From Pseudomonas tolaasii NCPPB 2192 (GTDB lineage: Bacteria; Pseudomonadota; Gammaproteobacteria; Pseudomonadales; Pseudomonadaceae): a stretch of 64,000 nucleotides of DNA. Below, piece after piece: positions 27,448-38,300 of this stretch (its first letter is position 1; every line of letters starts with the position of its first letter). Position numbers and translations under genes: made by a program. The notes under the pieces are model-generated. The model worked only from the letters and a program-made list of their open reading frames with translations. It did not search any database and was not told the DNA's origin. Location of the stretch: assembly GCF_002813445.1 (NCBI RefSeq), contig NZ_PHHD01000001.1, forward strand, positions 2,728,001-2,792,000, read 5' to 3'.

Positions 27448-30400
27448 TTAGCCTTGGCCGCCTGGCACGCCGGCCAGTGTGCCAGGCGTGCATTGGGTGT
27501 GGTTGCCCGGTTGCAGGTACGGCATCAGGATGGGCGCCATGCCCTTGAGCACTTGCACCGGCAGTGCCGAGGTAAAGGTGAAGTGCTCGGCCGACTGACC
27601 GGGCACGAACGCCGTCAACGTGCCGAAGTGGTGTTCTCCGAGGTAAAACACAAAGGTCGCGGTGCGGTTGATGGATTTGGAACTGAGGATGCGCCCGCCG
27701 GCACCAATGGCCTCGATGCGGTTGTCCCCGGTGCCGGTCTTGCCGCCCATCGCCAACGGTGTGCCATCGGCCAGTTTGAAACTGCCGGCGACGCGTTTGG
27801 CTGTGCCTGCGTCGACCACCTGGGACAGCGCGCCACGCAAAGCCTGCGCCACTTCCACGGGGATCACCTGTTTGCCCGGCGCCGGGTCATTCACCACGCG
27901 GGTTTCATACGGCGTGCCGGCGGCGAAGCGCAGCGTGTCGATGCGCAGCACTTTGGGGCGCACGCCGTCATTGAGGATGATACCCATCAGTTCCGCGAGC
28001 GCTGCCGGGCGGTCGCCGGAGCTGCCGATCGCAGTGGCCAGCGACGGCACCAGGTGGTCGAACGGGTAGCCCACGGCCTTCCAGCGCTGATGAATATCCA
28101 GGAACGCTTCGATCTCCAGCATGGTGCGGATGCGGCTGTCACGGGCGCTCTGATGGCGGCTCTTGAACAGCCAGCTGTAAACCTCCTGGCGTTCGAACTG
28201 GCTGGCTTTCACCGCATCGCTGAAGCTCGCTTCGGGATGGTTGAGCAGGTAACCGAGCAACCATAAATCCAGCGGATGGACCTTGGCGATATAGCCCTGA
28301 TCGGGTAAGTCGTAGGCGCCGGGGCCGTAGTCTTTGTAGAGTTTTTCCAGACGCTCGTCGGTGAGTTTTACCGTGCTTTTGACGCCGGTCATGTGTGCGC
28401 GCACAAACAGGTTGAAGCTTTTCTGGCTGGCGTTTGGCAGCAGATAGCGGTGCACGGCGGCCAGGCGAATGGGCGTGGGGCGCAGGCTGTCGAGGAAGGT
28501 CTCGAGACGTGCCTGGGTGTCTTTTTTCTGGTACTTGCGCCAGAACTTGCGCAGAAAGGTGGTGCCTTCGCGGTCGGCGAACCCGGCGAGGTATTCCTGG
28601 CGTCGCGGGTCGTTGTCGTCCTTGAGCAACTCGGCGCTGTTGTTCTCGCCCGCGTAGGTGACGTAGCGCACCACGTCGCGCATCAGGCGAATGAACGGCA
28701 GGTTGATCGACTCACGCAGCGCGTCACGCAAGGTGGGGCTGCGGCCGTTGTCCTGGCTGCGAAAGTTATGAAAGGTGTGCAGCCCGCCACCGGTAAAAAA
28801 GCGCTCGCCGGGGCTGGCCGAATAGGTGCGATCAAGGGCTGCGTCGAGCATCTTCGCCAGGGATTTGTCCGGCGTTTGGATCAGGTAATCCAGGGCCCAG
28901 CGGCTCAGGCGGTCCTGGTCATCCACCGTGACTTTTTTCAACGCAGCAGGCGTTTGCGCGGCGTATTTGTCGTGCAGTTCGCTGATGATTTGCAGGTAGG
29001 TGGTGAGCACGCGCAACTTGGCGGTAGAGCCCAGCTCCAGCTTGCTGCCTTCGTTGATGTCGAAGGGCTGGTCGGTGTTGTCGGTTTGCACGCGCACCCG
29101 TGAACCATCGGGCGTCAACTCGAACAGCGTGAAGCTGTAGCGCACCTGTGCGGTGCTGGCGGGGGTGAGCAGGCGCTCGCCGAGCAGGCCGATCTGGCGC
29201 GCGTATTCGGGGTTGGCTAGGTGTTTTAGATAGTCGCTGACCTGGCTTTGCAGTTGCGCTTGCAGGGTCGTGGTCGCTGAGAGATCCAGGCGGTCGAGGT
29301 CGTACAGCGGCCGGTCGAGCAGGGCGGCGAGGCGGCTGCGGGCGACGCTGATACCTTTGTTGGTCTCAATCGGCTGGATCGTCGGTTGCTGCAACCAGTC
29401 GCGGTAGGTGACTTTGCTTGCCAACGCCTGCTTGAGCAACGCGGGTTCGATCACACCGTTCTGCGCCAACAGGCGCAGGTGGCTGTCGGTCAGTTGCGCC
29501 AGTTCGTCGCGACCCTTGGCCAGGTAATGGGACGGTCGGCGCTGGGCGATGATCAGCGACAACACCTCACGCAACGCCAGGCCTTGTTGAGCATTGACCG
29601 GGCCGGTCAACGCCGCGTTGACCTGGTTGAAGTCGGCGCCGTACCACACCCGCAAACCCTCGGCCATGCCGTGCACTTCACCGTGGCCGGGCACTGCCGA
29701 CAGGGGCACGCTGTTGAGGTAGTCGCGCAAAATGTTTTTGCGTGCAGGCAGGGTGTCGGGGCCATCGTGGTACGCGCGCACGGCGGCGGAGAACATCTGG
29801 CGCAGCTTTTCGCCGCCGGACACGGTCAGGCCATCCGGCGAATGGCGGTATTTTTCCAGTTGGGTCGCCAGGGTGCTCCCGCCTGCACTTTGGCCAGGCA
29901 AGTGCAGCCACTTGGCGACCTGCGACCACGCCGCCTTGGCAAACCGCGGCCAATCCACCGCCGGGTTGGCCTGGGGTTGGGCGGGGTCGAGCAGGTCACG
30001 GTTCTCGATGAACAGCAGGCTGCTGACCACCAACGGCGGAATCGCCGCGAAGCTTGCGTAAAGCTGCTGCGGGTAGTCGTATTGATAGAGCGGCACGGCG
30101 CGGCAGTCGGTGATCGAAAGGCCTGCCTGGATTTTTTCCGCGTAGGGCACGAACAGGCCTTTGTTGGCATACCTCATCAGCTCTGGCGAGAACCGTGCCT
30201 GGGCGTCGATCACGTAACCGCGTTTGAGCAGGCGTGGCAGGAACGTATCGAGGTCGCTGTAGCCCAGGCGGCGATCGAAGGGGCCTGCGCCGGGGTAGAC
30301 GATGGCATCACTGGCGCCGGGTTTTATCTCGAAGGTGAGGTCGTGGGCCAGGCGGCTGAGTTCCCGCGCCTGCAGGGCGGAGGTGCGCATCTCTTTGTTG

Positions 30401-30558
30401 GCGGCAAATCCGAGGGCAATCAGAGCCATCAACAGGATCAGCCAGAACACTCGCCACCCGTAGCGAGGCCGGGGTTTGTTTTCAGGTAAAGGCGCTGGGT
30501 CCGAACTGCCTTGTAATTTCGCAGCCTCTGTCGATTCGGTTTGCCACAGTGCGCCCAT
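27448..30558 (-). CDS. Large divergent class A penicillin-binding protein
   Basis: A 1036 aa inner-membrane protein: proline-rich cytoplasmic tail, one membrane segment (35-53), GT51-like glycosyltransferase domain and transpeptidase domain. The GT part has ENRDLL and GGSTLATQLEK, diverged from the usual EDRxFxxH and GGSTITQQ. The transpeptidase motifs are intact: STAK (near 508), SIN and KTG (near 941). It should polymerise or cross-link peptidoglycan, but whether the GT half is active is uncertain. It lies between two NEL-type genes and divergently from the permease. I do not assign a standard pbp name. Confidence 0.82.
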   Translation of the reverse strand: MGALWQTESTEAAKLQGSSDPAPLPENKPRPRYGWRVFWLILLMALIALGFAANKEMRTSALQARELSRLAHDLTFEIKPGASDAIVYPGAGPFDRRLGYSDLDTFLPRLLKRGYVIDAQARFSPELMRYANKGLFVPYAEKIQAGLSITDCRAVPLYQYDYPQQLYASFAAIPPLVVSSLLFIENRDLLDPAQPQANPAVDWPRFAKAAWSQVAKWLHLPGQSAGGSTLATQLEKYRHSPDGLTVSGGEKLRQMFSAAVRAYHDGPDTLPARKNILRDYLNSVPLSAVPGHGEVHGMAEGLRVWYGADFNQVNAALTGPVNAQQGLALREVLSLIIAQRRPSHYLAKGRDELAQLTDSHLRLLAQNGVIEPALLKQALASKVTYRDWLQQPTIQPIETNKGISVARSRLAALLDRPLYDLDRLDLSATTTLQAQLQSQVSDYLKHLANPEYARQIGLLGERLLTPASTAQVRYSFTLFELTPDGSRVRVQTDNTDQPFDINEGSKLELGSTAKLRVLTTYLQIISELHDKYAAQTPAALKKVTVDDQDRLSRWALDYLIQTPDKSLAKMLDAALDRTYSASPGERFFTGGGLHTFHNFRSQDNGRSPTLRDALRESINLPFIRLMRDVVRYVTYAGENNSAELLKDDNDPRRQEYLAGFADREGTTFLRKFWRKYQKKDTQARLETFLDSLRPTPIRLAAVHRYLLPNASQKSFNLFVRAHMTGVKSTVKLTDERLEKLYKDYGPGAYDLPDQGYIAKVHPLDLWLLGYLLNHPEASFSDAVKASQFERQEVYSWLFKSRHQSARDSRIRTMLEIEAFLDIHQRWKAVGYPFDHLVPSLATAIGSSGDRPAALAELMGIILNDGVRPKVLRIDTLRFAAGTPYETRVVNDPAPGKQVIPVEVAQALRGALSQVVDAGTAKRVAGSFKLADGTPLAMGGKTGTGDNRIEAIGAGGRILSSKSINRTATFVFYLGEHHFGTLTAFVPGQSAEHFTFTSALPVQVLKGMAPILMPYLQPGNHTQCTPGTLAGVPGGQG

Positions 30559-30722
30559 AGTCGATTGATCCCTTCACGCAGATTGATCGGACTTGTTCAA
30601 AGCGTAGTCGCTGGGGGCTGGCTGCGAGAAAAATGTGATCGGCCCGTCAACTTCGTGAAGTGCACGGACTGCGGCGTTTTGCCGCCCGGAGCAGGTAAGA
30701 TGCTCCTGTAAAATGGCATTTC

Positions 30723-30754
30723 AACGGGTTCTTCCCCTAAATTGCCCCGTTTTT
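30723..30754 (+). terminator. Terminator-like hairpin 1 in permease leader
   Basis: AACGGG (30723-30728) pairs with CCCGTT (30746-30751), followed by a short T-run. The long loop makes it weak. Confidence 0.4.
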
Positions 30755-30764
30755 ATAGTGAAAG

Positions 30765-30783
30765 GCTCTGACCTGAGCTTTTT
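30765..30783 (+). terminator. Terminator-like hairpin 2 in permease leader
   Basis: GCTC (30765-30768) pairs with GAGC (30775-30778), flanked by A residues opposite the five T residues at 30779-30783. The stem is short but the U-run is clean. Confidence 0.4.
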
Positions 30784-30902
30784 ATACTGCATGCCCCCGC
30801 TGATCTTGCCCGGCAAGAAGGGCCCGTCCATGAGGCGGCCCCGGTCTCGGCAAGGGGGCAGGCTTACCGGCTTGCCCCCCCGCAGACTCAGGTGGGCAAT
30901 CC

Positions 30903-30910
30903 AATAACAA
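30903..30910 (+). promoter_or_regulatory. Crc/Hfq catabolite-activity motif
   Basis: AATAACAA fits AAnAAnAA, the pseudomonad Hfq/Crc target, and lies immediately before the GAGG ribosome-binding sequence of the permease. Repression of amino acid uptake during growth on preferred carbon sources would be expected. Confidence 0.6.
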
Positions 30911-30927
30911 AATGAGGTTGTACCCCT

Positions 30928-32346
30928 ATGCCAGTCGGCAACCCACTGCCCCATGGCGAGACCGCTCAAGGCGGCCCGCTCAAACGCGAACTCGGTGAGC
31001 GCCACATTCGCCTCATGGCCCTTGGCGCCTGTATCGGTGTCGGCCTGTTCCTCGGTTCGGCCAAGGCCATCGAAATGGCCGGCCCGGCCATCATGCTCTC
31101 GTACATCATTGGCGGCCTGGCGATTCTGGTGATCATGCGCGCCCTCGGCGAGATGGCGGTGCACAACCCGGTCGCCGGCTCCTTCAGCCGTTATGCACAA
31201 GATTACCTCGGCCCGTTGGCAGGCTTTCTCACCGGCTGGAACTACTGGTTCCTGTGGCTGGTGACCTGCGTGGCGGAGATCACCGCCGTGGCCGTGTACA
31301 TGGGCGTGTGGTTCCCAGACACGCCGCGCTGGATCTGGGCCCTGGCGGCGCTGGTCAGCATGGGCACCATCAACCTCATCGCGGTCAAGGCTTTCGGCGA
31401 ATTCGAATTCTGGTTTGCGCTGATCAAGATCGTCACCATCATTGCGATGGTCATCGGCGGCGTCGGCATCATCGCGTTTGGCTTTGGCAACGGCGGCGTG
31501 GCGCTGGGTATTGCCAACCTGTGGAGCCATGGCGGCTTCATGCCCAATGGCGTGCAGGGCGTGTTGATGTCCTTGCAGATGGTGATGTTCGCCTACCTGG
31601 GCGTAGAGATGATCGGGCTCACCGCCGGTGAAGCGCGCAACCCGCAGAAGACCATTCCCAGTGCCATCGGCTCGGTGTTCTGGCGCATCCTGCTGTTCTA
31701 CGTGGGCGCGTTGTTCGTGATCCTGTCGATCTACCCGTGGAATGAAATCGGCACCCAGGGCAGCCCGTTCGTGATGACGTTCGAGCGCCTGGGCATCAAG
31801 ACCGCTGCGGGCATCATCAACTTCGTGGTGATCACCGCCGCGCTGTCCTCCTGCAACGGCGGCATCTTCAGCACCGGGCGCATGCTGTATAGCCTGGCGC
31901 AGAATGGCCAGGCCCCGGCCACATTCGCCAAGACCTCCAGCAACGGCGTGCCACGCAAGGCGCTGCTGTTGTCGATCTTCGCCTTGCTGCTGGGCGTATT
32001 GCTCAACTATCTGGTGCCGGACCAGGTGTTCGTCTGGGTGACGTCCATCGCCACCTTCGGCGCGATCTGGACCTGGCTGATGATCCTGCTGGCGCAGCTC
32101 AAGTTCCGCAAAGGCCTGAGCCCGGCCGAGCAGGCGGGGCTCAAGTACCGCATGTGGCTGTACCCGCTCAGTTCCTACCTGGCCCTGGCGTTCCTGGTGC
32201 TGGTGGTCGGCCTGATGGCCTACTTCCCGGATACCCGCGTGGCGCTCTACGTAGGGCCGGCGTTCCTGGTGCTGCTGACGGTGTTGTTCTACGTCTTCAA
32301 GCTGCAGCCGACCGGCAACGGTCGGGTTGCCCCTCAGTCGGTCTGA
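30928..32346 (+). CDS. Amino acid permease, APC superfamily (ProY/HutT-like)
   Basis: A 472 aa inner-membrane symporter with about 12 membrane segments. The N-terminus LKRELGERHIRLMALGACIGVGLFLGSA and EMAVHNPVAGSFSRYA are hallmarks of the enterobacterial-type amino acid transporter family (AAT) that includes ProY and HutT. Substrate is probably a single amino acid such as proline or histidine, but cannot be fixed from sequence alone. P. aeruginosa has a comparable permease (PA0789) in this neighbourhood. Its stop lies 3 bases from the stop of the convergent NEL gene, with no terminator between them. Confidence 0.87.
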   Translation: MPVGNPLPHGETAQGGPLKRELGERHIRLMALGACIGVGLFLGSAKAIEMAGPAIMLSYIIGGLAILVIMRALGEMAVHNPVAGSFSRYAQDYLGPLAGFLTGWNYWFLWLVTCVAEITAVAVYMGVWFPDTPRWIWALAALVSMGTINLIAVKAFGEFEFWFALIKIVTIIAMVIGGVGIIAFGFGNGGVALGIANLWSHGGFMPNGVQGVLMSLQMVMFAYLGVEMIGLTAGEARNPQKTIPSAIGSVFWRILLFYVGALFVILSIYPWNEIGTQGSPFVMTFERLGIKTAAGIINFVVITAALSSCNGGIFSTGRMLYSLAQNGQAPATFAKTSSNGVPRKALLLSIFALLLGVLLNYLVPDQVFVWVTSIATFGAIWTWLMILLAQLKFRKGLSPAEQAGLKYRMWLYPLSSYLALAFLVLVVGLMAYFPDTRVALYVGPAFLVLLTVLFYVFKLQPTGNGRVAPQSV

Positions 32347-32349
32347 CGT

Positions 32350-35300
32350 TTAATGGGCCCGTTGCGCGCCGCTCTTGGCCGCACGGGTCAGTTGGCTGAT
32401 CAAGCGGTTGAGCTCGCTGTCCTTTTCCTCGTTGATGGACTGGCGCCGCTCCTGGTAATCCATGGAGCGGGTGTCGGGTATTTCCTGTTTCAGCGCTTCA
32501 AGCTTGTAGCGCGCCACATCTTCGATGGTGGCGAAGGGTTCCGGGATGCTGCGTGCCAGGTACTTGATCCAGAACTCTTCCATCAGCAGTGAGTTTTCGA
32601 CGGCATTGGTCGATTTCAGGGCCGCCATGGCGTTGGCGATTCGACCCAAAGCCTGATCGTTCAGATCGTCGCCTGGCGCGTAGAGCCTTTGTTCATGCTG
32701 CAACGGCAAATTGTAGCGCTCCCTGAAGTGCAGTCGCAGGTACAGTTTGACTTCGACGTCATCCGGCTCCTGTCCTTCTGCTCCACGCTCATTGCGCAGT
32801 GAGACCAGATGATCATCGGCCAACTCATCCAGCTTGCGCAGGTAGAACAGCCCCTCGGCCAACGCCAGTAATTCCCGATTGGCCTGGTTGGAGTTGGGAA
32901 GTTCTATGGCCTGCTGTTGCCGGTGCAGGAGCTCCATATTGCTCAACGCCAGAATGGCCCCGTCACCACAGGTGCCGGCCTGGTAGGTATTGAGGAAAAT
33001 GTTCTGGCGCAGTTCGTGGGACCCAGCCATGCCATTCAGCACGCGCCACACTCGGCTGACCAAGGCTGGGCGCCGCGGTTCATTTCTATAGTCGTGGCTC
33101 TGGGTCAGGTCGCGCAACACCCGGAACACATCGTCCGGCCTTGCGCCTTCATGGTGCTGGAGTTGTTCCCACACGACCCTGCGTTGTCCATGGTCGGCAG
33201 TCGGCACGCTTTCCAGCCATGGGGAGATGTCATCCGTGGAGCGCTCCACATGCAGGATGCCGGGTAGTGCGCCGCCCAGGACGTTGTTGGTGCGCTGGCG
33301 GTCCTGCATCAACCTTTGCAGGGAAACCTCATCCAACGGGGTGTCATGCAGAATTGTGCCGCGATTAGCCCTGACCATGGCGGGGTTGTTGAGCACTGAC
33401 TGGGGAAACGTGGTAATCCGGTTCCCTTGCAGCAGCATGCTGTGCAGTTGAGTGAGGTGTTCGGCGCCGATGGGCCATTGGCTGATACCTGTGTCTTGCA
33501 GGTCGAGGTTAAGCAAGTGGTGCATGGCCGATACATCCGGCGTCAGGCCCAGCGGGTTGCCTCGCAGGCTCAGTGCCTCCAGGTTTGTCAGGTTGGCCAG
33601 GCGCTGGCGTGACTCTCGGGTGAGGACGATGTTATTTTCGCTCAGGTCCAGGTGTTCCAACTGCGTCATGTCGGTGATGCTGGTGGGCAAATCGGTGAGC
33701 CCGCAGTCGAGCCGCAGTGATTTGAGTCCGGAGAATTTGGCGAGAAACGCGTTACCCGTGGCGGGAAAGTTGTCGCCGGAAATTGTCAGGTACTCGATGT
33801 GTTCGAAACCTCGCGTACCCAGGATGAAATCCGGGGCCGGCAGCGTATTGCTGCGGTCCAGGTGCAGATCGAGGGCATGGGGGGTGAATATCCTGTCGCC
33901 GAGGACCTCCTGCGTCTCTCGTCGCCAGGCGCGCAGTATCTCTTGTGCCGCGTAACGGCGCCGACCCAGGTTCAACCCGATGGGGTCATCGGCATCGTTG
34001 GGGTATTCGGTGGTCGCCCAGCGTTCCAGGCCGAACCTCAAGGCCTGGTATTCGGCCTTGCGCCGCTCCAGTTCCAACAGCGCCTCCCGCCGGTTCATTC
34101 CCAGGGAAGCGATCAGTTCATTGGCGGCAGCCCGATTCATGCTTGGGTAAAGTTCACACACCTTTCTCACCAGGTCCTCTGCTCGTGACCCACCGAATGG
34201 CCACCAGTTGCGCAGGCTGAACGGGTAGGCCGTAAAAGTGCTGTGGACGCGCATCGGCGGTTGCAACCAGTAAGGAATATGGGGCAGCCTGAGCAGGTCC
34301 TTGATGGCGACACGCTGGTTGAGCGCCAGCTCGGCTATGGGGTTGCGCAGGGCGGTCGTGTCGCCACTGTCATCCAGCCCCAGGGCCTTGCGCTGGTTGT
34401 CGCTCAAAACGCGCCAAATGGCGGTGAGCAAGTCCGTGGAGGTATCGCCCTTGTCGCTGATCAGTGTGTGGTCGGCGGCATAGGCCTGATAGCGACCATC
34501 GACCCGCGCCAGGACCTTACGCTCGCTGCCTGCCAGGTGCCCGGCGCTTTCCAGCAACGGCCCGCTGGCACTGCCTTGATGAATATCCAGACGCACACTG
34601 ATCGGCCAGCCGGGCACCAGCTTGAGTGTATGCAGGATAATCCTTTCGCTGTCGGGGTTGGCCAGGGTGCTCAGGTACAAACCTTCGAACGCGCGGTTGA
34701 GGCGCACATCGTTGGCGGTCAGCTTGGCTTGCTGTTGCAGGCGCAGGGGTACCTGGTCCTTGATGCTGAGCTGCTTGAGTTCCTTGGGGGTGGCGTGTTC
34801 CAGCAGGGCCTGGAGCGCACTGCCGGGCAGTTGCGGGTAATGGTGGCGCAGGCGATTGTGCAGCGCATTGCCACCCCGTTCGCTTTGGGCGTAGAGCGTA
34901 TCGAAGAGCTGGGCCCGTTCGCGATAGGCATGTCCGGCGATCTTCTTCGCCAGTTTGAACAGGCGCTCGTCCTGGCTCGCGGGCAACTCGCCGATCAATG
35001 CGCGGGTCAGTGCATCGTTGCGCACCAGAGGAGCCAAGGGTTCCAGGCTGCGGCTACGGGCCTGGGACATCCGGATCTTGTCAGGGGCGCCGGCATTGGC
35101 CGCAGGGTAGTGCGCGGTGGTACGGCCGGCGTCATCGTACAGCTCCAGTACATGGCTGGCCGGCCACTGCGGCAGGCCGCACACCAGCAGCAATTGCAGG
35201 GAGGGGCGTGCCATACGCGTGGCCGAGTAGGTGGTCATGGCCTGGATGAAATGCAGGATCTGGTGCTCGATGCCGAAGCGTTTGCTGCTGTCTTTCAGCA

Positions 35301-38300
35301 GTGGCGGCGGTGGCAGGCCAGCGCAGTGGACCTCCCGCAGGGCACTAGGTGGCGTGTCGGTGAGTTTAAGGATGCGCGTGGCGGTGGCCTGGTCCAGGTT
35401 GAAGTCAACCGCCCCCAGGCGTGAGAACAGGTGATGGTCATCCCAGGCCATCGGGTTTTCGTTTTCCAGCCGCCAGGCACCGTGGTGGTTGTGTTCCAGC
35501 AGTGGCGTATCGACCCCGACTTTCTGCGGGTGCTTGAGTCGCCACCTGAGCACTGCCTGGTCGTAGGTCACCGGGTAGAGCGCACCGTACAACGGCATCA
35601 ACTGTTGGCCTTGCCAGTCGTACAGACCCTCGGGGTTGGGCTTCAAGTCGAGAGGCAATACCAGGCTCTGTTGGTACTGCCCTAGCGAATGATCGAGCAG
35701 GCTCACCAGGCCGGCAGGGCTGCGGCGCTCGCTCATCAGATCACCCAGGGTAGTGCGCAGGCCCTGGGCGTCGCTGACCGAGCTCATGCCCAGAGCGGTG
35801 CGTTCATGGGGTTGCAGCACCGAGGCAATGGCCAGGTAAAAACTGTCGACGACCGGCGCCACAGGGATCGGCCCGGCATTGCGCATGTCGTAGGCTTCGT
35901 AGTGTCCGTTGCCGTAGTGCAACAGTTCGACGGTGGTGTCCTCAGGGCCGGTGTTCTGGTAGCGATCCTGCGCGTGGCCGTCGACGATCTCGGTGACCGT
36001 GAAGTGGCGCTTGAGACGCTCCTGCAACAGGCTGGCGGTGAATTCCCGGGCCCATTGGTCGGTGTCGCGGCTGAATGGACGAGGGTGGTACAAGCCGTCA
36101 ATCACGGCGTCGATCCGCAACGCGGTGCGGTGCTGCTCAAGGTGTTCGCGCACGTTGGCGGGCAAGGTCGCGTCCTTGAGGTAGGCACTTTGCTGCGCAG
36201 GGTCCAGGGGTGTTTTTTCCAGCAACTGACGAAGGTTGGCCAGGGTCAACGGCGGGAACTGAGTGTGCAGTTTGCTCAGCAACGGGGTGGCGTCCGTGTC
36301 CTCGGTGCTGGCCTTGATCGGCACAAATATCCGTGCCGGGTCGTCGGCTGGCACCTGGTGCCGGGCCTGGCCGGCATAGCGGGTCAGGGCCTGGAACAAG
36401 GCAATGCGTTCCTTGTTCGCCAGGGCACTGATCTGCACGCGCAAGCGTGCGATGCGCTGAGCTTCGGTGAGCTGTGGGCTGCCTTCCTTGCCGAGGGTCG
36501 AGGTGGCGGGCTGCTGGCGGATGATCAGCTCGAACAGCGACTCCTGGGTTGCGACGTGGGTGGTCGCCGCGTCAAGGGCAATGTAGGTGCCGTCATCCTT
36601 GCGCTTGAGGTTGATCGCCCGTGTGGCATGGTCGTTGGCGGCGTGGCTTTCCAGCAGCCGGCCTTGCGGGTCGTACAGGTGGATGATTGCGTCGGCAGGC
36701 CAGGTGGGCAATTGGGTCAACAGGCTCAAAATGGCACTGTCGGCGTAGGCCGGCAGGTTGCCGCTGCGATGAAAACCGCTGGCCAGTTGTTCGATGACCC
36801 GATCGACCTGCACACGCCGGGTCGCTTCAATCAAGTTGACGGGCGGCGTCTCACCCGCCCAGATGCTATCGAGGGTGGCACGGGGAACAGCGGTGCTACG
36901 CAGCAGGTGGCGGATCTGTGCTGCGGATACCGAGGCTTCACCGTTGGGCAGCATCTGGCTGATCAATTGAGAATCGGTGAGTTGACCGGTGCCGTGCAGG
37001 TCCAGCACCCAGGCTTGCAGCTCGGGTTTGAACACCACGGGCGCGGCAAAGCCATCGCCGTTTTTGTGCTTGATCACGAACCCCGGGGCCTTCGGGTTGG
37101 CAATGACTTGCGCCACCACTTGCAACGCTCCGTGTTGCACCCGCGCGTAAGGCTTGCCGTCGATCAAGTACAGCCCCTGGGCGTTCGGCATCTGGCCGTC
37201 GAGCAGGCGCTGGTTGTCGATGGCGTAGGGGCTGATGTCCGGTTTCCACAGTTCGACGGTTCCGTCGCTGCGCGACACTTTGCGCGGGCCGCCCAGGCGT
37301 TGCAGCAGGCCTTCCATGCGTTGGCGATGCACGCGCCCGGCGGTGGAAATCAACAGGCCGTTGATCGCCAGGTCAGCCGCATCGGCCATGGCGGCGGCGA
37401 AGTCACTGGCCTGACCCTTGGCGGCCTCGTTGATACCGATGATCAGGCTGTAGGCCAGGTTGCCAAATACCACCAGCTGCATCACGCGGTTCAGTCCGGT
37501 CACGCCGCCCGGCACAGGCGTCATCAGCAGTTCCATGATTTCACTGGCGATCGCGGCGGCACCGTCGATCACCCCTTGCAGGTCGCGTTCCGAGCGCCGG
37601 GTGGCGAGCATGCCCAGGTTGGCCTGGTAGTGCTGGACATGGCGAGAAGTGAGCGCCTGGACCAGGCTGTGTGGGCGAGCCGGCTTGGGGTCATGGACGA
37701 AGCGGATGTGTTCCAGGGTTCTTTTCGGGAACAGGCTGTGAAAGCCGTCATAGAGATAGGCTGCCACCAGACTCAATCCTTCGGGGCGCGGCTCTTCGCG
37801 TAGCAGGTCCCTGAACTGACTGATGTCGGTGATCGGCAACTGCCGCGAGAACCAGCCCAGATCACCGGCGTCATGGCTGGCCTTGAGGTCGTCGAGAAAC
37901 TGCGCGCCGGCGCTTTTTGCGTCAAGGTCATAACGCAGGGCGCCACCGGGGCGAAACGGGAAGTAGGAAATCACGCCCAGGCTGCCGACATGGATCAGCA
38001 ACAAGGGCACCGGCACACGGGTACCCGATGGGGTAAAGGGCACAGCCGGTAGCAGGGTGTAGTCGATGTCCATGCTCAGGGTGTCGAAGGGCAGCGACGT
38101 ACCTGTGCCTTCGATGGCGGCCAACAGCGCGGTGTACCTGGCCTGGGTCACGCCGCTGCTGGCGCGGTTTCTATAGGCCTCCAGCGCTTCGAATCGCAAA
38201 TGGGCGCGGGCGCAGGTCTCGATCAAGCCTTGCAACTTGCCGCCAGCCCCCAGGCTATTCGCCAAAACGGTGTGCAGTTTTGCGCCCAAGTCCAGTTCGC

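Larger units (their letters stand above)
30559..30927 (+). other. Structured intergenic/leader region before the permease
   Basis: A 369-base gap between divergent genes. It holds GGAGCA-N7-TGCTCC (about 30689-30707), two hairpins each followed by a U-run (30723-30754 and 30765-30783), a GC-rich stem GGGGGCAGGC/GGCTTGCCCCC near 30853-30882 and an A-rich motif just before the permease. It may be an attenuator leader or contain a small RNA ending at 30783. No coding frame longer than about 60 codons with a good start was seen. Confidence 0.6.
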
